DNA of 34,889 nt from Deltaproteobacteria bacterium (GTDB lineage: Bacteria; Bdellovibrionota_F; JAHFAK01). The notes under the pieces are model-generated. The model was not told the DNA's origin. It ran no database searches and saw nothing but the letters and a program-made list of their open reading frames with translations. Within the stretch, counting starts at the first letter, position 1. Every line of letters begins with the position of its first letter. A program made the position numbers and the translations under genes. The stretch covers positions 1-34,889 of the forward strand of contig JAHFAK010000010.1 of assembly GCA_023250585.1 (NCBI GenBank). The letters are read 5' to 3'. Of the stretch, positions 16,371-23,727 are shown piece by piece.

Positions 16371-16997
16371 ATGCATATCCTTATAGTTGCACATGGAAAA
16401 GCGCCTACACTTCATCATATATATAAATCCCTCATAGCTGAAACAGACTATGTTATTGCGTGCGATGGTGGATATACGTATGCACATCTTCTTGGAATTA
16501 CTTCGATAAATGATGTAATGGGAGATTTTGATTCTCTTTCCCAAAAAGATATTCAGGCTCAAAAAATTATTCCCTTTCCAAAAGACAAAGAGAAAACAGA
16601 TTTAGAGTTAGCTGTTGAATATGCAATTTCTAAAAAACCAGATAAAATAACTATTATTGGAGCCACAGGAGATCGGCTAGATCATACCTTCCACAACATT
16701 TTTCTTCTCGCACGCTTTCCCCAAATCTCTATAAAAATAATTGATCAGTATAATGAAATTTTTGTTATAGAAAAAAATAAAAATATTTTGCATGGAGCAA
16801 TTGGGCAAAAAATTTCATTTATCCCTCTTAAGCTTCCTATAAAAACTATTCATTCAGAAGGTCTTCGTTATCAACTGAACGCTGAATGGTTTAATCATGG
16901 GAAGTTAAGCATTTCAAATGAATTTACTGATTTAGTAGCCATGATTTATTTAGATAATGATCGTTTTTTGGTAATAAAAGTTTTAGAGAATCGATGA
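16371..16997 (+). CDS. thiN: Thiamine pyrophosphokinase
   Basis: Converts thiamine plus ATP to thiamine pyrophosphate. The 208-residue protein shows the family motifs in order: VIACDGGYTYAHLLGI (D32), DVMGDFDS (D52, D54), FPKDKEKTDLELA (about 70-81) and IGATGDRLDHTFHN. The C-terminal beta-sandwich domain is divergent but of the right length. No THI-box riboswitch is recognised upstream. Salvage of thiamine to the pyrophosphate fits a host-dependent organism, although no transporter or other thi gene is in view. The gene ends convergently with the porin gene, 40 bases apart. Confidence 0.92.
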   Translation: MHILIVAHGKAPTLHHIYKSLIAETDYVIACDGGYTYAHLLGITSINDVMGDFDSLSQKDIQAQKIIPFPKDKEKTDLELAVEYAISKKPDKITIIGATGDRLDHTFHNIFLLARFPQISIKIIDQYNEIFVIEKNKNILHGAIGQKISFIPLKLPIKTIHSEGLRYQLNAEWFNHGKLSISNEFTDLVAMIYLDNDRFLVIKVLENR

Positions 16998-17008
16998 TTT
17001 TTGTAGAG

Positions 17009-17026
17009 CGCAGTTAGCGTTTGAAT
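17009..17026. repeat. 18-base dispersed repeat, inverted copy at 22166-22183
   Basis: CGCAGTTAGCGTTTGAAT here is the exact reverse complement of 22166-22183, which lies in the left arm of the long hairpin upstream of rpsF. Here it sits between the convergent thiN and porin stops. It may be a fragment of a genome-wide repeat. Confidence 0.6.
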
Positions 17027-17037
17027 TACCGTTGGAT

Positions 17038-18210
17038 TTAGAATTTAAATTGTAGCTGCGCAGTAATTTGATGATCATTGATATCTGCTTGAGTAGATCG
17101 AGCGGTTAACAAATAAGCATACTCAAGTTGTGCTTTCACATGCTCTTTATAAAAATAATAATTAATAATAGGTGAAATTTCTGCCGTATAATCATCAGTT
17201 GAATCAATATCGGTAAAAACTTGGCTATATCGTGCGCCAACTTCAATCATTTTTTCAGGTAAGATAAAATAGCCAAATTGAGCGTAGTATCCCATAGCAT
17301 TCACTGTTGGTAAAGCTTGATTAATAGCCACATCAGGATCTTTTCGTCTATAATAAAATTCGCCTTGAAACATTAAGCGGTTGGTTTTTAACACAATATC
17401 AGAAGAGGCAAAAATAGTCTTAACTGGATCAATTGTTGTATCAGAATTAAAGAATTCCATTATTTCTGAATATCCTCCAGCAGCGCCAATAGCGAGTTTA
17501 AAGTCAGGATCATCAACAAGTCGCTCATCATAAGGAACATATCCAAACGGCATATATGAGATTCGTGCAATTCCTAATGGCCATTTGTTATTATCTTCGG
17601 TTTGATTAAGACCATTCCCATTAAACGCACTTAAAAAATATTCAAATGTTTCATGAGCTAACACTCCATGAAACATGAGACCGATATCGCGATTAAGATT
17701 GAATTCCTCATCAGCTATACTTCTATCAGTAAAAAGAAGATTCCCGATAGAGGCTAATCGTTGTCTACTATACGGAACTTTAAATTGCCCTACACGAAGT
17801 TTAAAAGAAGGCTTATAATCATATTCGGTAAAAAAATCTAAAAGTCGAGTATCCCCTCCTGCGAATTCTAGTTGAACTCCATATTTGTATTCTTCTTTAA
17901 ATGCATTTCCCGCAAAGCTCATTCGCGCAGCAGGAATTTGAAACGTACTTGTATCAGTTGTACCTGCTCGATCATTAAGAAGATAAAAATAGCGAAACTT
18001 AAGAAGTGAATTGAATCGAATTTTCGTTGTTCCATCACTCGTAGAAACATTTAAGCCTTTATCATAACTGATGGGTACAAACACCATTGGTTCAGCTGAT
18101 TTTACGATAGTTGTTTCTTCAGTGCTTGCTGTATTTTGAGACTCATCAGCAAAAATTATTTGAGAAAAAGAAAAGAGTGATACAAAAATGAAAAATAACA
18201 ACCTTTGCAT
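17038..18210 (-). CDS. Outer-membrane porin, OprP/OprO-like
   Basis: Predicted 390-residue beta-barrel porin of the phosphate-selective porin O/P family. A signal peptide (MQRLLFFIFVSLFSFSQIIF, cleavage probably after FADES or just before it) is followed by alternating amphipathic strands and ends in an aromatic-terminated strand (ITAQLQFKF), the usual signal for barrel insertion. Motifs such as YDYKPSFKLRVGQFKVPYSRQRL and a loop starting DRSIADEEF resemble this family. ATG 18210 follows AAGGAGGT with good spacing. Substrate cannot be read from sequence. Its presence is the strongest evidence here for an outer membrane. Confidence 0.85.
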   Translation of the reverse strand: MQRLLFFIFVSLFSFSQIIFADESQNTASTEETTIVKSAEPMVFVPISYDKGLNVSTSDGTTKIRFNSLLKFRYFYLLNDRAGTTDTSTFQIPAARMSFAGNAFKEEYKYGVQLEFAGGDTRLLDFFTEYDYKPSFKLRVGQFKVPYSRQRLASIGNLLFTDRSIADEEFNLNRDIGLMFHGVLAHETFEYFLSAFNGNGLNQTEDNNKWPLGIARISYMPFGYVPYDERLVDDPDFKLAIGAAGGYSEIMEFFNSDTTIDPVKTIFASSDIVLKTNRLMFQGEFYYRRKDPDVAINQALPTVNAMGYYAQFGYFILPEKMIEVGARYSQVFTDIDSTDDYTAEISPIINYYFYKEHVKAQLEYAYLLTARSTQADINDHQITAQLQFKF

Positions 18211-18272
18211 AATACCTCCTTGTTCATGTAAATTTTATGAATCTTAAGATCAGATATTAAAAAAATCAAATT

Positions 18273-18542
18273 TTATTTTCGTTTTTGTAATTCTTCTTGA
18301 TAGAATTTTTGATAGAGCACGTCCCATTCACTGCTTCCTTCAGGTAATGGACGGCTATATGAGGCAAGCTTTGCCCTGACTTTTTTATCAATAGCTTCAT
18401 CGTAGGATAAAGAGTTTGTGATTGACTGTTTAACGGTCCGTAATGTTATGGACATATCACTAACCGTAATAATTTTTTTCTTACATAAAGTATCAAGTAC
18501 GAGATGTGCGATATGACTTACACGGTCTTCTGAAAGAATCAT
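18273..18542 (-). CDS. DUF507 family protein (downstream copy)
   Basis: An 89-residue soluble helical protein. ILSEDRVSHIAHLVLDTLCKK is the typical DUF507 opening; the family also has conserved late arginine/lysine-rich helices and EWDVLYQKFYQEEL near the end. Function unknown in general. The ATG overlaps the stop of the upstream gene by 4 bases, so it is coupled to a second DUF507 gene, and the porin gene follows 62 bases later. Confidence 0.8.
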   Translation of the reverse strand: MILSEDRVSHIAHLVLDTLCKKKIITVSDMSITLRTVKQSITNSLSYDEAIDKKVRAKLASYSRPLPEGSSEWDVLYQKFYQEELQKRK

Positions 18543-18820
18543 AAAATTATTCCCTTTTCTTTTGCCAATTGTTTTTTTGTAAGCTCAAACATTTTATGAT
18601 AATCGAGTTCTCCTGCTCTAAATTGTGGCTCATAAGGTTCAAGTACTTTTTTGACTGATTCCTCAAGTTTCATTTCTTCATCCATATTTTTTTGAATCGT
18701 TTCGCTTACTGCTGTAATAAAATTAGTTTGGCTTGCATGAATGTGTAGAAAACTTTTCCCTTGAAAATCTCGATATAATTTTTGCGCAATCTCTTCAATA
18801 TTGCTTTTTTTCAGTTTCAT
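18539..18820 (-). CDS. DUF507 family protein (upstream copy)
   Basis: A 93-residue soluble protein, homologous in layout to the gene it overlaps: KLKKSNIEEIAQKLYRDF at the N-terminus and YHKMFELTKKQLAKEKGI at the C-terminus. The two copies have diverged strongly but keep the same length and order of helices, which suggests a heterodimer or paired function. Some lineages, including Deltaproteobacteria, are known to carry DUF507 genes in tandem. No biochemical role is established. ATG 18820. Confidence 0.75.
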   Translation of the reverse strand: MKLKKSNIEEIAQKLYRDFQGKSFLHIHASQTNFITAVSETIQKNMDEEMKLEESVKKVLEPYEPQFRAGELDYHKMFELTKKQLAKEKGIIL

Positions 18821-18892
18821 ATTTATCCGTTCATTACCGTAAGCGGTTTTAAGGGTAGTAATTGAGCTATTACTCAGGGTACGATATTTTTC

Positions 18893-18921
18893 TTCATTTT
18901 TTATATAATTTAAGGTATAAT
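18893..18921 (+). promoter_or_regulatory. Candidate promoter for the 18971-19562 gene pair
   Basis: A perfect TATAAT (18916-18921) with a weak TTCATT (18893-18898) 17 bases upstream. It lies in the divergent 150-base region between DUF507 and the small plus-strand genes. A GGAG at 18962-18965 serves the first start codon. Confidence 0.45.
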
Positions 18922-18970
18922 TAAAGCATATATAAGGTCAAGAGAGGATTACGCCTCTTCTGGAGCAGGA

Positions 18971-19237
18971 ATGCAAAAAAAAGGTCAATTATTACAGCCA
19001 CTTTTCGAAACTAAATCCATGGCAAAAATTTATGAAAATCAAGGAAAGTATAAAGAAGCATTTTTAATTTATAAAAAGCTTTATGAGAAAGAAAAATCGG
19101 TAGAATTCAAAGAAGCGCTGTTGCGCATACGAAAAGTACTTATGCAGGACTCTCAGCATGATTCCCGAATTGAGAAACTACAAAATATGGTACGACATAT
19201 CCAAGCGTATAAGAGGATGAACAAATCGCATGCGTAA
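18971..19237 (+). CDS. Small TPR-like helical protein, unknown function
   Basis: An 88-residue soluble protein. Residues about 14-50 (MAKIYENQGKYKEAFLIYKK) look like one tetratricopeptide helix pair: A/Y-x-x-x-G-x-Y-x-x-A. The rest is charged helix. No catalytic motif is visible. The ATG is preceded by GGAG with five-base spacing. Its end overlaps the next gene by 8 bases, so the two form a coupled pair. I do not recognise the family. Confidence 0.7.
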   Translation: MQKKGQLLQPLFETKSMAKIYENQGKYKEAFLIYKKLYEKEKSVEFKEALLRIRKVLMQDSQHDSRIEKLQNMVRHIQAYKRMNKSHA

Positions 19238-19562
19238 TCAGCGGCATATAATTTTGTGTAGAAGTGAGAATTGCCAAAATGAGGCAACAACTGAAGACCT
19301 TTGCCGATACCATTATTTAAAGAATTGGCAGCAACTTCGAAAGATTAAAACTAAAGAATTAGAAGTAGCTCTCACACGTCATATTAAAAAGCTTGCAGTA
19401 ATACAACCAGACGATGTTTTCTCCCCCTATTCTCTTGAAGAAATTCTTGGAGCATATGATTTTGAGGAATTACTTCAAGAAATTGATAAGGCAAAAACGA
19501 GTAAAGAAGAAGATGATATTGATATAGACAGAATTATTCGGAATATTAAAGTCGATGAGTAA
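19230..19562 (+). CDS. Small putative zinc-finger protein, unknown function
   Basis: A 110-residue protein whose N-terminus contains CRSENCQNEATTEDLCRYHY, i.e. C-x4-C-x8-C-x2-H, a plausible single zinc-binding knuckle like those in short regulatory or nucleic-acid-binding proteins. The C-terminal half is acidic (KEEDDIDIDR). The start overlaps the TPR-like gene by 8 bases. Its stop lies only 4 bases from the convergent dnaB stop, with no room for separate terminators. No family name can be assigned with confidence. Confidence 0.7.
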   Translation: MRNQRHIILCRSENCQNEATTEDLCRYHYLKNWQQLRKIKTKELEVALTRHIKKLAVIQPDDVFSPYSLEEILGAYDFEELLQEIDKAKTSKEEDDIDIDRIIRNIKVDE

Positions 19563-19566
19563 ATAA

Positions 19567-20931
19567 TTACGACTCTTGTTTTGCTTCCTTTTCCAAATTT
19601 TCAAACCGAGTATATTCATGGACGAAACTCAATTTCACATGCCCAATTGGTCCATTACGTTGCTTACCAATAATAATTTCTGCGATACCTTTATCTTCTG
19701 ATTCTTCATTATACACTTCGTCGCGATATATAAAGGCAATAACGTCTGCATCTTGTTCAATTGCGCCTGATTCACGTAAGTCAGCCATCATGGGGCGTTT
19801 GTCATGACGTTGTTCAACAGCTCGATTAAGCTGTGAAAGCGCGATTACTGGAACATTTAATTCTTTAGCTAGGGCTTTAAGCGATCGAGAGATAAATGAT
19901 ATTTCTTGTTCTCGTGAATCTATTTTATTTATATAACCAACACGACCTCTAACATTGATCAGCTGCAAATAGTCAATAACAATAAGTCCGAGATTAAATT
20001 CTCGTTTGAGTCGTCGCGCACGTGCACGAATTTCAGTAATGGAAATACCTGGTGTATCATCTATGAAAAGTGGCGCTTCTGCAACACTCGATGCTGATTT
20101 CGCTAATTTATGCCAATCTGTTTCTTTTAAAAATCCGCTTCTAATACGTGTTGAATCTACTTTTCCTTCGCTGGACAACAATCTGACGCCGAGTTGTTCT
20201 TTAGACATTTCAAGACTGAAAAATAAACAGGGAATTTTACTTTTTATACTTGCATGTCCTATTGCATTTAAACAAAAAGCTGTTTTGCCCATTGAAGGCC
20301 GGCCTGCGATAATAATTAAATCAGAGTTTTGGAATCCGGAAGTCATTTTATCGAGATCACGAAACCCACTTGGTACACCAGTCACTGCTTCTTTTCGTTC
20401 ATAAAGTTTTTCAATTTTAGTAAAACTTTCTTTTATAATTTCTTTGATACTGGCGTATGTTTTGGTGTTATGCTTTTGTGCTATTTCAAAAATATTTTTT
20501 TCAGCGCGGTCAATGAAATCTAAGATATCAACATCGATATTGTAGGCTTCTGTAATAACTTCAGTTGATCGAGTAATTAATTGGCGAAGCAGAGATTTTT
20601 CTTTTACAATTGTTGCATAGTAATCGATATTTGCTGCGGTTGCTACAGTATCGGTGAGATATGCAATATATGCAGCGCCTCCAATTCCTTCGAGTTTACT
20701 TCCCTTTTTTAATTCTTCAGTGAGCGTGATAATATCAATTGGTTTATTTGCTTGCGCTAAAGTAGTAATGTTTTCAAAAATAATTTTATTATGTTCATCA
20801 TAAAAATCATCAGAATTGATAATTTCAAGGACATTATGAATAGCTTCATTTTCAATGAGTATTCCACCAAGGATTGATCGCTCAGCATCTATATTTTGGG
20901 GAGGAAGTTTTTTTGTATCAATCTGATTCAT
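19567..20931 (-). CDS. dnaB: Replicative DNA helicase DnaB
   Basis: Ring-shaped 5'-3' helicase of the replication fork. The 454-residue protein has the N-terminal DnaB domain (PQNIDAERSILGGIL, residues 11-25) and the RecA-like domain with Walker A GRPSMGKT (210-217) and the later LIVIDYLQL Walker B. LSRAVEQ-type arginine region appears as LSQLNRAVEQRHDKRPMMADLRESGAIEQDADVI in two adjoining blocks. No intein or other insertion is visible. It follows rplI on the same strand after a 96-base gap with two small hairpins, a common bacterial order (rpsF-rpsR-rplI-dnaB). Confidence 0.96.
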   Translation of the reverse strand: MNQIDTKKLPPQNIDAERSILGGILIENEAIHNVLEIINSDDFYDEHNKIIFENITTLAQANKPIDIITLTEELKKGSKLEGIGGAAYIAYLTDTVATAANIDYYATIVKEKSLLRQLITRSTEVITEAYNIDVDILDFIDRAEKNIFEIAQKHNTKTYASIKEIIKESFTKIEKLYERKEAVTGVPSGFRDLDKMTSGFQNSDLIIIAGRPSMGKTAFCLNAIGHASIKSKIPCLFFSLEMSKEQLGVRLLSSEGKVDSTRIRSGFLKETDWHKLAKSASSVAEAPLFIDDTPGISITEIRARARRLKREFNLGLIVIDYLQLINVRGRVGYINKIDSREQEISFISRSLKALAKELNVPVIALSQLNRAVEQRHDKRPMMADLRESGAIEQDADVIAFIYRDEVYNEESEDKGIAEIIIGKQRNGPIGHVKLSFVHEYTRFENLEKEAKQES

Positions 20932-20944
20932 TTAGTTTCTATCA

Positions 20945-20970
20945 TTCCTGAGGAAAGAGGAATTCAGGAA
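20945..20970. repeat. Small hairpin in the rplI-dnaB gap (distal)
   Basis: TTCCTGA (20945-20951) pairs with TCAGGAA (20964-20970). It lies 14 bases upstream of the dnaB start on the minus strand and may affect dnaB translation. Confidence 0.35.
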
Positions 20971-20989
20971 CAAAATTTAATAAGACTGG

Positions 20990-21010
20990 ATCCCCGTCTT
21001 TGTGGGGGAT
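20990..21010 (-). terminator. GC-rich hairpin after rplI, possible attenuator
   Basis: ATCCCC (20990-20995) pairs with GGGGAT (21005-21010). It lies 18 bases past the rplI stop. The sequence after it on the minus strand has no uninterrupted T tract, so it would reduce rather than fully stop transcription into dnaB. Confidence 0.35.
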
Positions 21011-21027
21011 GAGACCTGTGGTTTAAT

Positions 21028-21468
21028 TTATTTTTCTACAACCCAAACTTTAATATTTGCAATGGTGTTGTGAATTTTAACGGGTACTGTATAAATACCG
21101 AGTTCTTTAATCGGATCAGTTAATTGAATATTTTTTCTGTCGATATCAAATCCTTCAGCCTTAAGAGCTTTTTCAATATCAATTGAGGTGACAGAACCAA
21201 ACATCTTTTTTTCTTCACCAACTTGAACAGAAATTGTATACGATACAGCTTCCAATTTTTTTACAAATGCGTCAGCTTCTTGTTTTGCTTTTTCTTGTTT
21301 TTGTCGAATGTCCTTAAGCATCTGTTCTAATCTTTTTACGTTTTTTTGATCAGCAACGGTGGCTATCTTTTTTGGGAATAGAAAATTGCGAGCATAGCCG
21401 TCTTTTACATCAACTATATCTCCGGGTATGCCTAATGTTTCTAAATTTTCGAGTAGTATAACTTTCAT
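21028..21468 (-). CDS. rplI: 50S ribosomal protein L9
   Basis: Structural protein of the large subunit near the L1 stalk. With ATG 21468 (preceded by AAGGAAAG, five-base spacing) it is 146 residues, the standard length; the frame reaches back to a GTG at 21483. The N-terminal domain MKVILLENLETLGIPGDIV, then VKDGYARNFLFPKKIA, matches the L9 signature. The long connecting helix and C-terminal domain are present. It is third in the rpsF-rpsR-rplI operon; 28 bases separate it from rpsR. Confidence 0.95.
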   Translation of the reverse strand: MKVILLENLETLGIPGDIVDVKDGYARNFLFPKKIATVADQKNVKRLEQMLKDIRQKQEKAKQEADAFVKKLEAVSYTISVQVGEEKKMFGSVTSIDIEKALKAEGFDIDRKNIQLTDPIKELGIYTVPVKIHNTIANIKVWVVEK

Positions 21469-21496
21469 ACGTCTTTCCTTCACAAAGTATAAGTTC

Positions 21497-21790
21497 TTAG
21501 TTGGGCCCTGCAGTTACAATTGTATAAGGTAAAACAGCTATATTTCGAGCTCTTTTAATAGCTGTCGTTAATTTTCTTTGATGTTTTGCACAGTTTCCCG
21601 AAATTCTGCTGGGGATAATTTTTCCTCGTTCAGTAATAAAAGTGCGGAGTTGGTTTTGATCTTTATAATCAATTGGTGTTGGTTCGTTACAGAATTTACA
21701 AAAGCGTTTTCTCATTACCTTTGGTTTTTTCTTCCCATTAGTTTTTTCATTACGATTTCGGGGAATTTTATTGAAATTATTTCGCATCAT
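21497..21790 (-). CDS. rpsR: 30S ribosomal protein S18, zinc-binding form
   Basis: Small-subunit platform protein that binds S6. Two adjacent ATGs (21790, 21787) follow AAGGAG at 4 and 7 bases; the frame reaches 21805. The core [20 protein letters not shown] and [11 protein letters not shown] keep the CxxC plus CxxH set expected for the zinc-containing (C+) S18 form, so zinc limitation is not obviously provided for here. A basic, Asn-rich N-terminal extension precedes the core. The start lies inside the end of rpsF. Confidence 0.94.
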   Translation of the reverse strand: MMRNNFNKIPRNRNEKTNGKKKPKVMRKRFCKFCNEPTPIDYKDQNQLRTFITERGKIIPSRISGNCAKHQRKLTTAIKRARNIAVLPYTIVTAGPN

Positions 21791-22142
21791 CGGTCTCCTT
21801 ATCATTTATGAAAATGTTTCCCGTATATTCAATTTTTAATGTTGTAAGGTCTACTTCACGATTTACAACATTAGTTTGATAACGCAGTATATTTTCCTCA
21901 AGATTCAAAAGATTTTCAATTTCTCGTACTGCTTCAGGAGCAGAAACAAAATTAAAGTTATAAAAGCTTCCCCGCGTTGTTTTCTTAATGGGATACGCTA
22001 ACTTTTTTTTGCCAAAACTTTGAAAATTAACAACTTTTCCCTCATCTTTTGTGATGATTTTTTCGAGCTTTTTCCACAAGGTTGTAAAAAGTTGGTTTTG
22101 ATAATCCTGTGTAGTAATAAATAACGTTTCGTATTGTCTCAT
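21777..22142 (-). CDS. rpsF: 30S ribosomal protein S6
   Basis: Partner of S18 on the small-subunit platform. The 121-residue protein starts [15 protein letters not shown] and has the conserved [20 protein letters not shown] block and RYQTNVV strand. ATG 22142 is preceded by AAGGAG. The region upstream is taken up by a long imperfect hairpin (22154-22230). In many bacteria S6-S18 binds its own leader RNA; the hairpin's position would suit such control, but I cannot recognise the known S6 leader motif in it. Confidence 0.95.
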   Translation of the reverse strand: MRQYETLFITTQDYQNQLFTTLWKKLEKIITKDEGKVVNFQSFGKKKLAYPIKKTTRGSFYNFNFVSAPEAVREIENLLNLEENILRYQTNVVNREVDLTTLKIEYTGNIFINDKETDDAK

Positions 22143-22153
22143 AGTAACTCCTT

Positions 22154-22230
22154 ATACTCAGTTGCATTCAAACGCTAACTGCGTTGGCTTCTCCTTGCCA
22201 ACGTTTATCATTTTGAATCCAACTGAGTAT
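22154..22230. repeat. Long intergenic inverted repeat 3 (pth-rpsF gap)
   Basis: Arms 22154-22188 and 22197-22230 form an imperfect inverted repeat around an 8-base loop. The ends are ATACTCAGTTG against CAACTGAGTAT, and the inner ends GTTGGC against GCCAAC. Mismatches cluster in the middle. It ends 11 bases before the rpsF ATG. The left arm includes the 18-base unit also found inverted at 17009-17026. Confidence 0.8.
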
Positions 22231-22280
22231 TAATTCCGTTTCTCTTCTATCAAAATACCTAGAAAAGTCCAGCCGTATTA

Positions 22281-22841
22281 TTAATTTTCAAATCGATTAA
22301 ATGTATTCATGGTTTTTTCATATCCATTGACCATAATACTTTTCATTGCTTCAACCGATTTTTGTATAGTGAGAGATAGCCTTTCCTTTTCAATTTTAGA
22401 AAAGTTTGATAATACATGCTTTGTTACATCTCTCTCTCTACCAATACCTATCCTTATTCTTCCAAAATTATTACTTTTGAGTTCGGTTATAATAGATTTA
22501 ATTCCATTATGTCCACCATCTCCCCCTCCAAACTTAATTCTTATCCGTCCGAGGGAAAGGTCAATATCATCATGAACGACAATCATATCCTCAGGAACTA
22601 TTTTATAATAATCAGTCGTTTTCTGAACAGCTATTCCGCTTTCATTCATATACGTGAGTGGTTTTAAAACTGCTATTCGTTCTTTTTCAAAATTTCCTTG
22701 GGCGACCAATCCTGAAAATTTTTCTTTATAGGGCCCAAGTTTTAATTCATCCAAAAAAGAATCTACTATCATAAAGCCGATATTGTGGCGTGTTCCTTCG
22801 TATTGTGTTCCTGGATTTCCCAATCCAACAATCAGCTTCAC
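22281..22841 (-). CDS. pth: Peptidyl-tRNA hydrolase
   Basis: Releases tRNA from dropped-off peptidyl-tRNA. The 186-residue protein has GLGNPGTQYEGTRHNIGF with the catalytic His19, PLTYMNESG with Asn66, and VVHDDIDL with the acidic partner near residue 91. The start is GTG at 22841, two bases after the rplY stop. The order rplY-pth is common in bacteria, and both belong to translation. Confidence 0.95.
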   Translation of the reverse strand: MKLIVGLGNPGTQYEGTRHNIGFMIVDSFLDELKLGPYKEKFSGLVAQGNFEKERIAVLKPLTYMNESGIAVQKTTDYYKIVPEDMIVVHDDIDLSLGRIRIKFGGGDGGHNGIKSIITELKSNNFGRIRIGIGRERDVTKHVLSNFSKIEKERLSLTIQKSVEAMKSIMVNGYEKTMNTFNRFEN

Positions 22842-22843
22842 TT

Positions 22844-23578
22844 TTATTTCTCTTTTTTATCCTTCTTTTCTTGAGCAGGTTTTTTAGTTTCTGCTTTCGT
22901 ATCTTTTTCTTTTTTACCTTCGTCGCCTTCTTTACCTTTAGCAGCTTCTCCAGCAGCAGCGGCTTCTCCTTCAGCTGGTGCAATTTCTTGTACAGGAGGT
23001 GCAATAACTTCTTCCTTAACGGTAACGACAGTTGCAATGGTATAGTCGGCATCATCAACTGCTGTAATATCTCCCACTAAATTGAGATCTCTAATATGCA
23101 GAGAATCTCCAACATCGAGTTTTTCTATATTATATTCAATTTTTTCAGGAATATTTTTAACGAGACAACGAACTTTAAGTTCATTCCGTACTTGTTGTAC
23201 GATGCCACCTTCTTTTTGTCCTAGTGCTTCGCCGATGAGCATAATGGGAATATTAACAGTAATTTCATCTTCTAAGGAAACTTCTAAGAAATCGACATGA
23301 ATAAGCGTATCTTTAATAGGGTCTTTTTGGTAATCTTTAAAAAGAGCCATTTTTCCATTCAGTTCTTTATGAGTATCACACGTAAAACGAAAAAGACTCG
23401 ATGAGCTTGTCATGCCAGAAAATGTTTTTTTGAAATCCGGGTAATTAATCATAATTGGCACAGGATTTTTCTTGTGGCCATATAGAATTCCTGGAATATT
23501 TCCTTCTTTTCTATCTTTTTTAACTGCTTCTTTACCGGTTGTTGTTCTTCCTTTTACGGCTAATTCTACTTGTATCAT
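22844..23578 (-). CDS. rplY: 50S ribosomal protein L25/Ctc, long form
   Basis: Binds 5S rRNA. The 244-residue protein has the N-terminal L25 domain (RTTTGKEAVKKDRKEGNIPG, then ILYGHKKNP) and the C-terminal TL5/Ctc beta domain (about 95-190, DVGDSLHIRDLNL). A low-complexity tail follows from about residue 200, rich in Ala, Glu and Lys and ending in KKDKKEK, longer than in most homologues and probably disordered. ATG 23578 is preceded by GAGGAG. It lies between tRNA-Gln and pth. Confidence 0.92.
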   Translation of the reverse strand: MIQVELAVKGRTTTGKEAVKKDRKEGNIPGILYGHKKNPVPIMINYPDFKKTFSGMTSSSSLFRFTCDTHKELNGKMALFKDYQKDPIKDTLIHVDFLEVSLEDEITVNIPIMLIGEALGQKEGGIVQQVRNELKVRCLVKNIPEKIEYNIEKLDVGDSLHIRDLNLVGDITAVDDADYTIATVVTVKEEVIAPPVQEIAPAEGEAAAAGEAAKGKEGDEGKKEKDTKAETKKPAQEKKDKKEK

Positions 23579-23656
23579 ATAATTCTCCTCTTTTTAATAT
23601 TCAAAAACTAACGTTTTTCTCTTCCTGACCCCTGAAAACTAAAACCAAAAACTGTA

Positions 23657-23727
23657 CTGGGGTGGAAGGATTCGAACCTTCGATGCGGATTCCAAAGACC
23701 CGTGCCTTACCGCTTGGCTACACCCCA
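23657..23727 (-). tRNA. tRNA-Gln (TTG), overlapping the ispE stop
   Basis: A class I tRNA on the minus strand. The acceptor stem TGGGGTG (rc of 23721-23727) pairs with CACCCCA (rc of 23658-23664), with discriminator G at 23657 and U8-A9 after the stem. The anticodon loop CTTTGGA gives anticodon TTG, for glutamine. The T arm has GGTTCGAATCC; CCA is not encoded. Its first 10 bases are also the end of ispE (codons Gly, Val and the TAG stop), on the same strand. Confidence 0.95.

Noticed and set aside
16062-16562. 166-residue minus-strand frame opposite the NifU-type and thiN genes
   Set aside because: It lies antisense to two well-recognised genes, has no ribosome site and reads as a biased shadow (Ser/Ile-rich).
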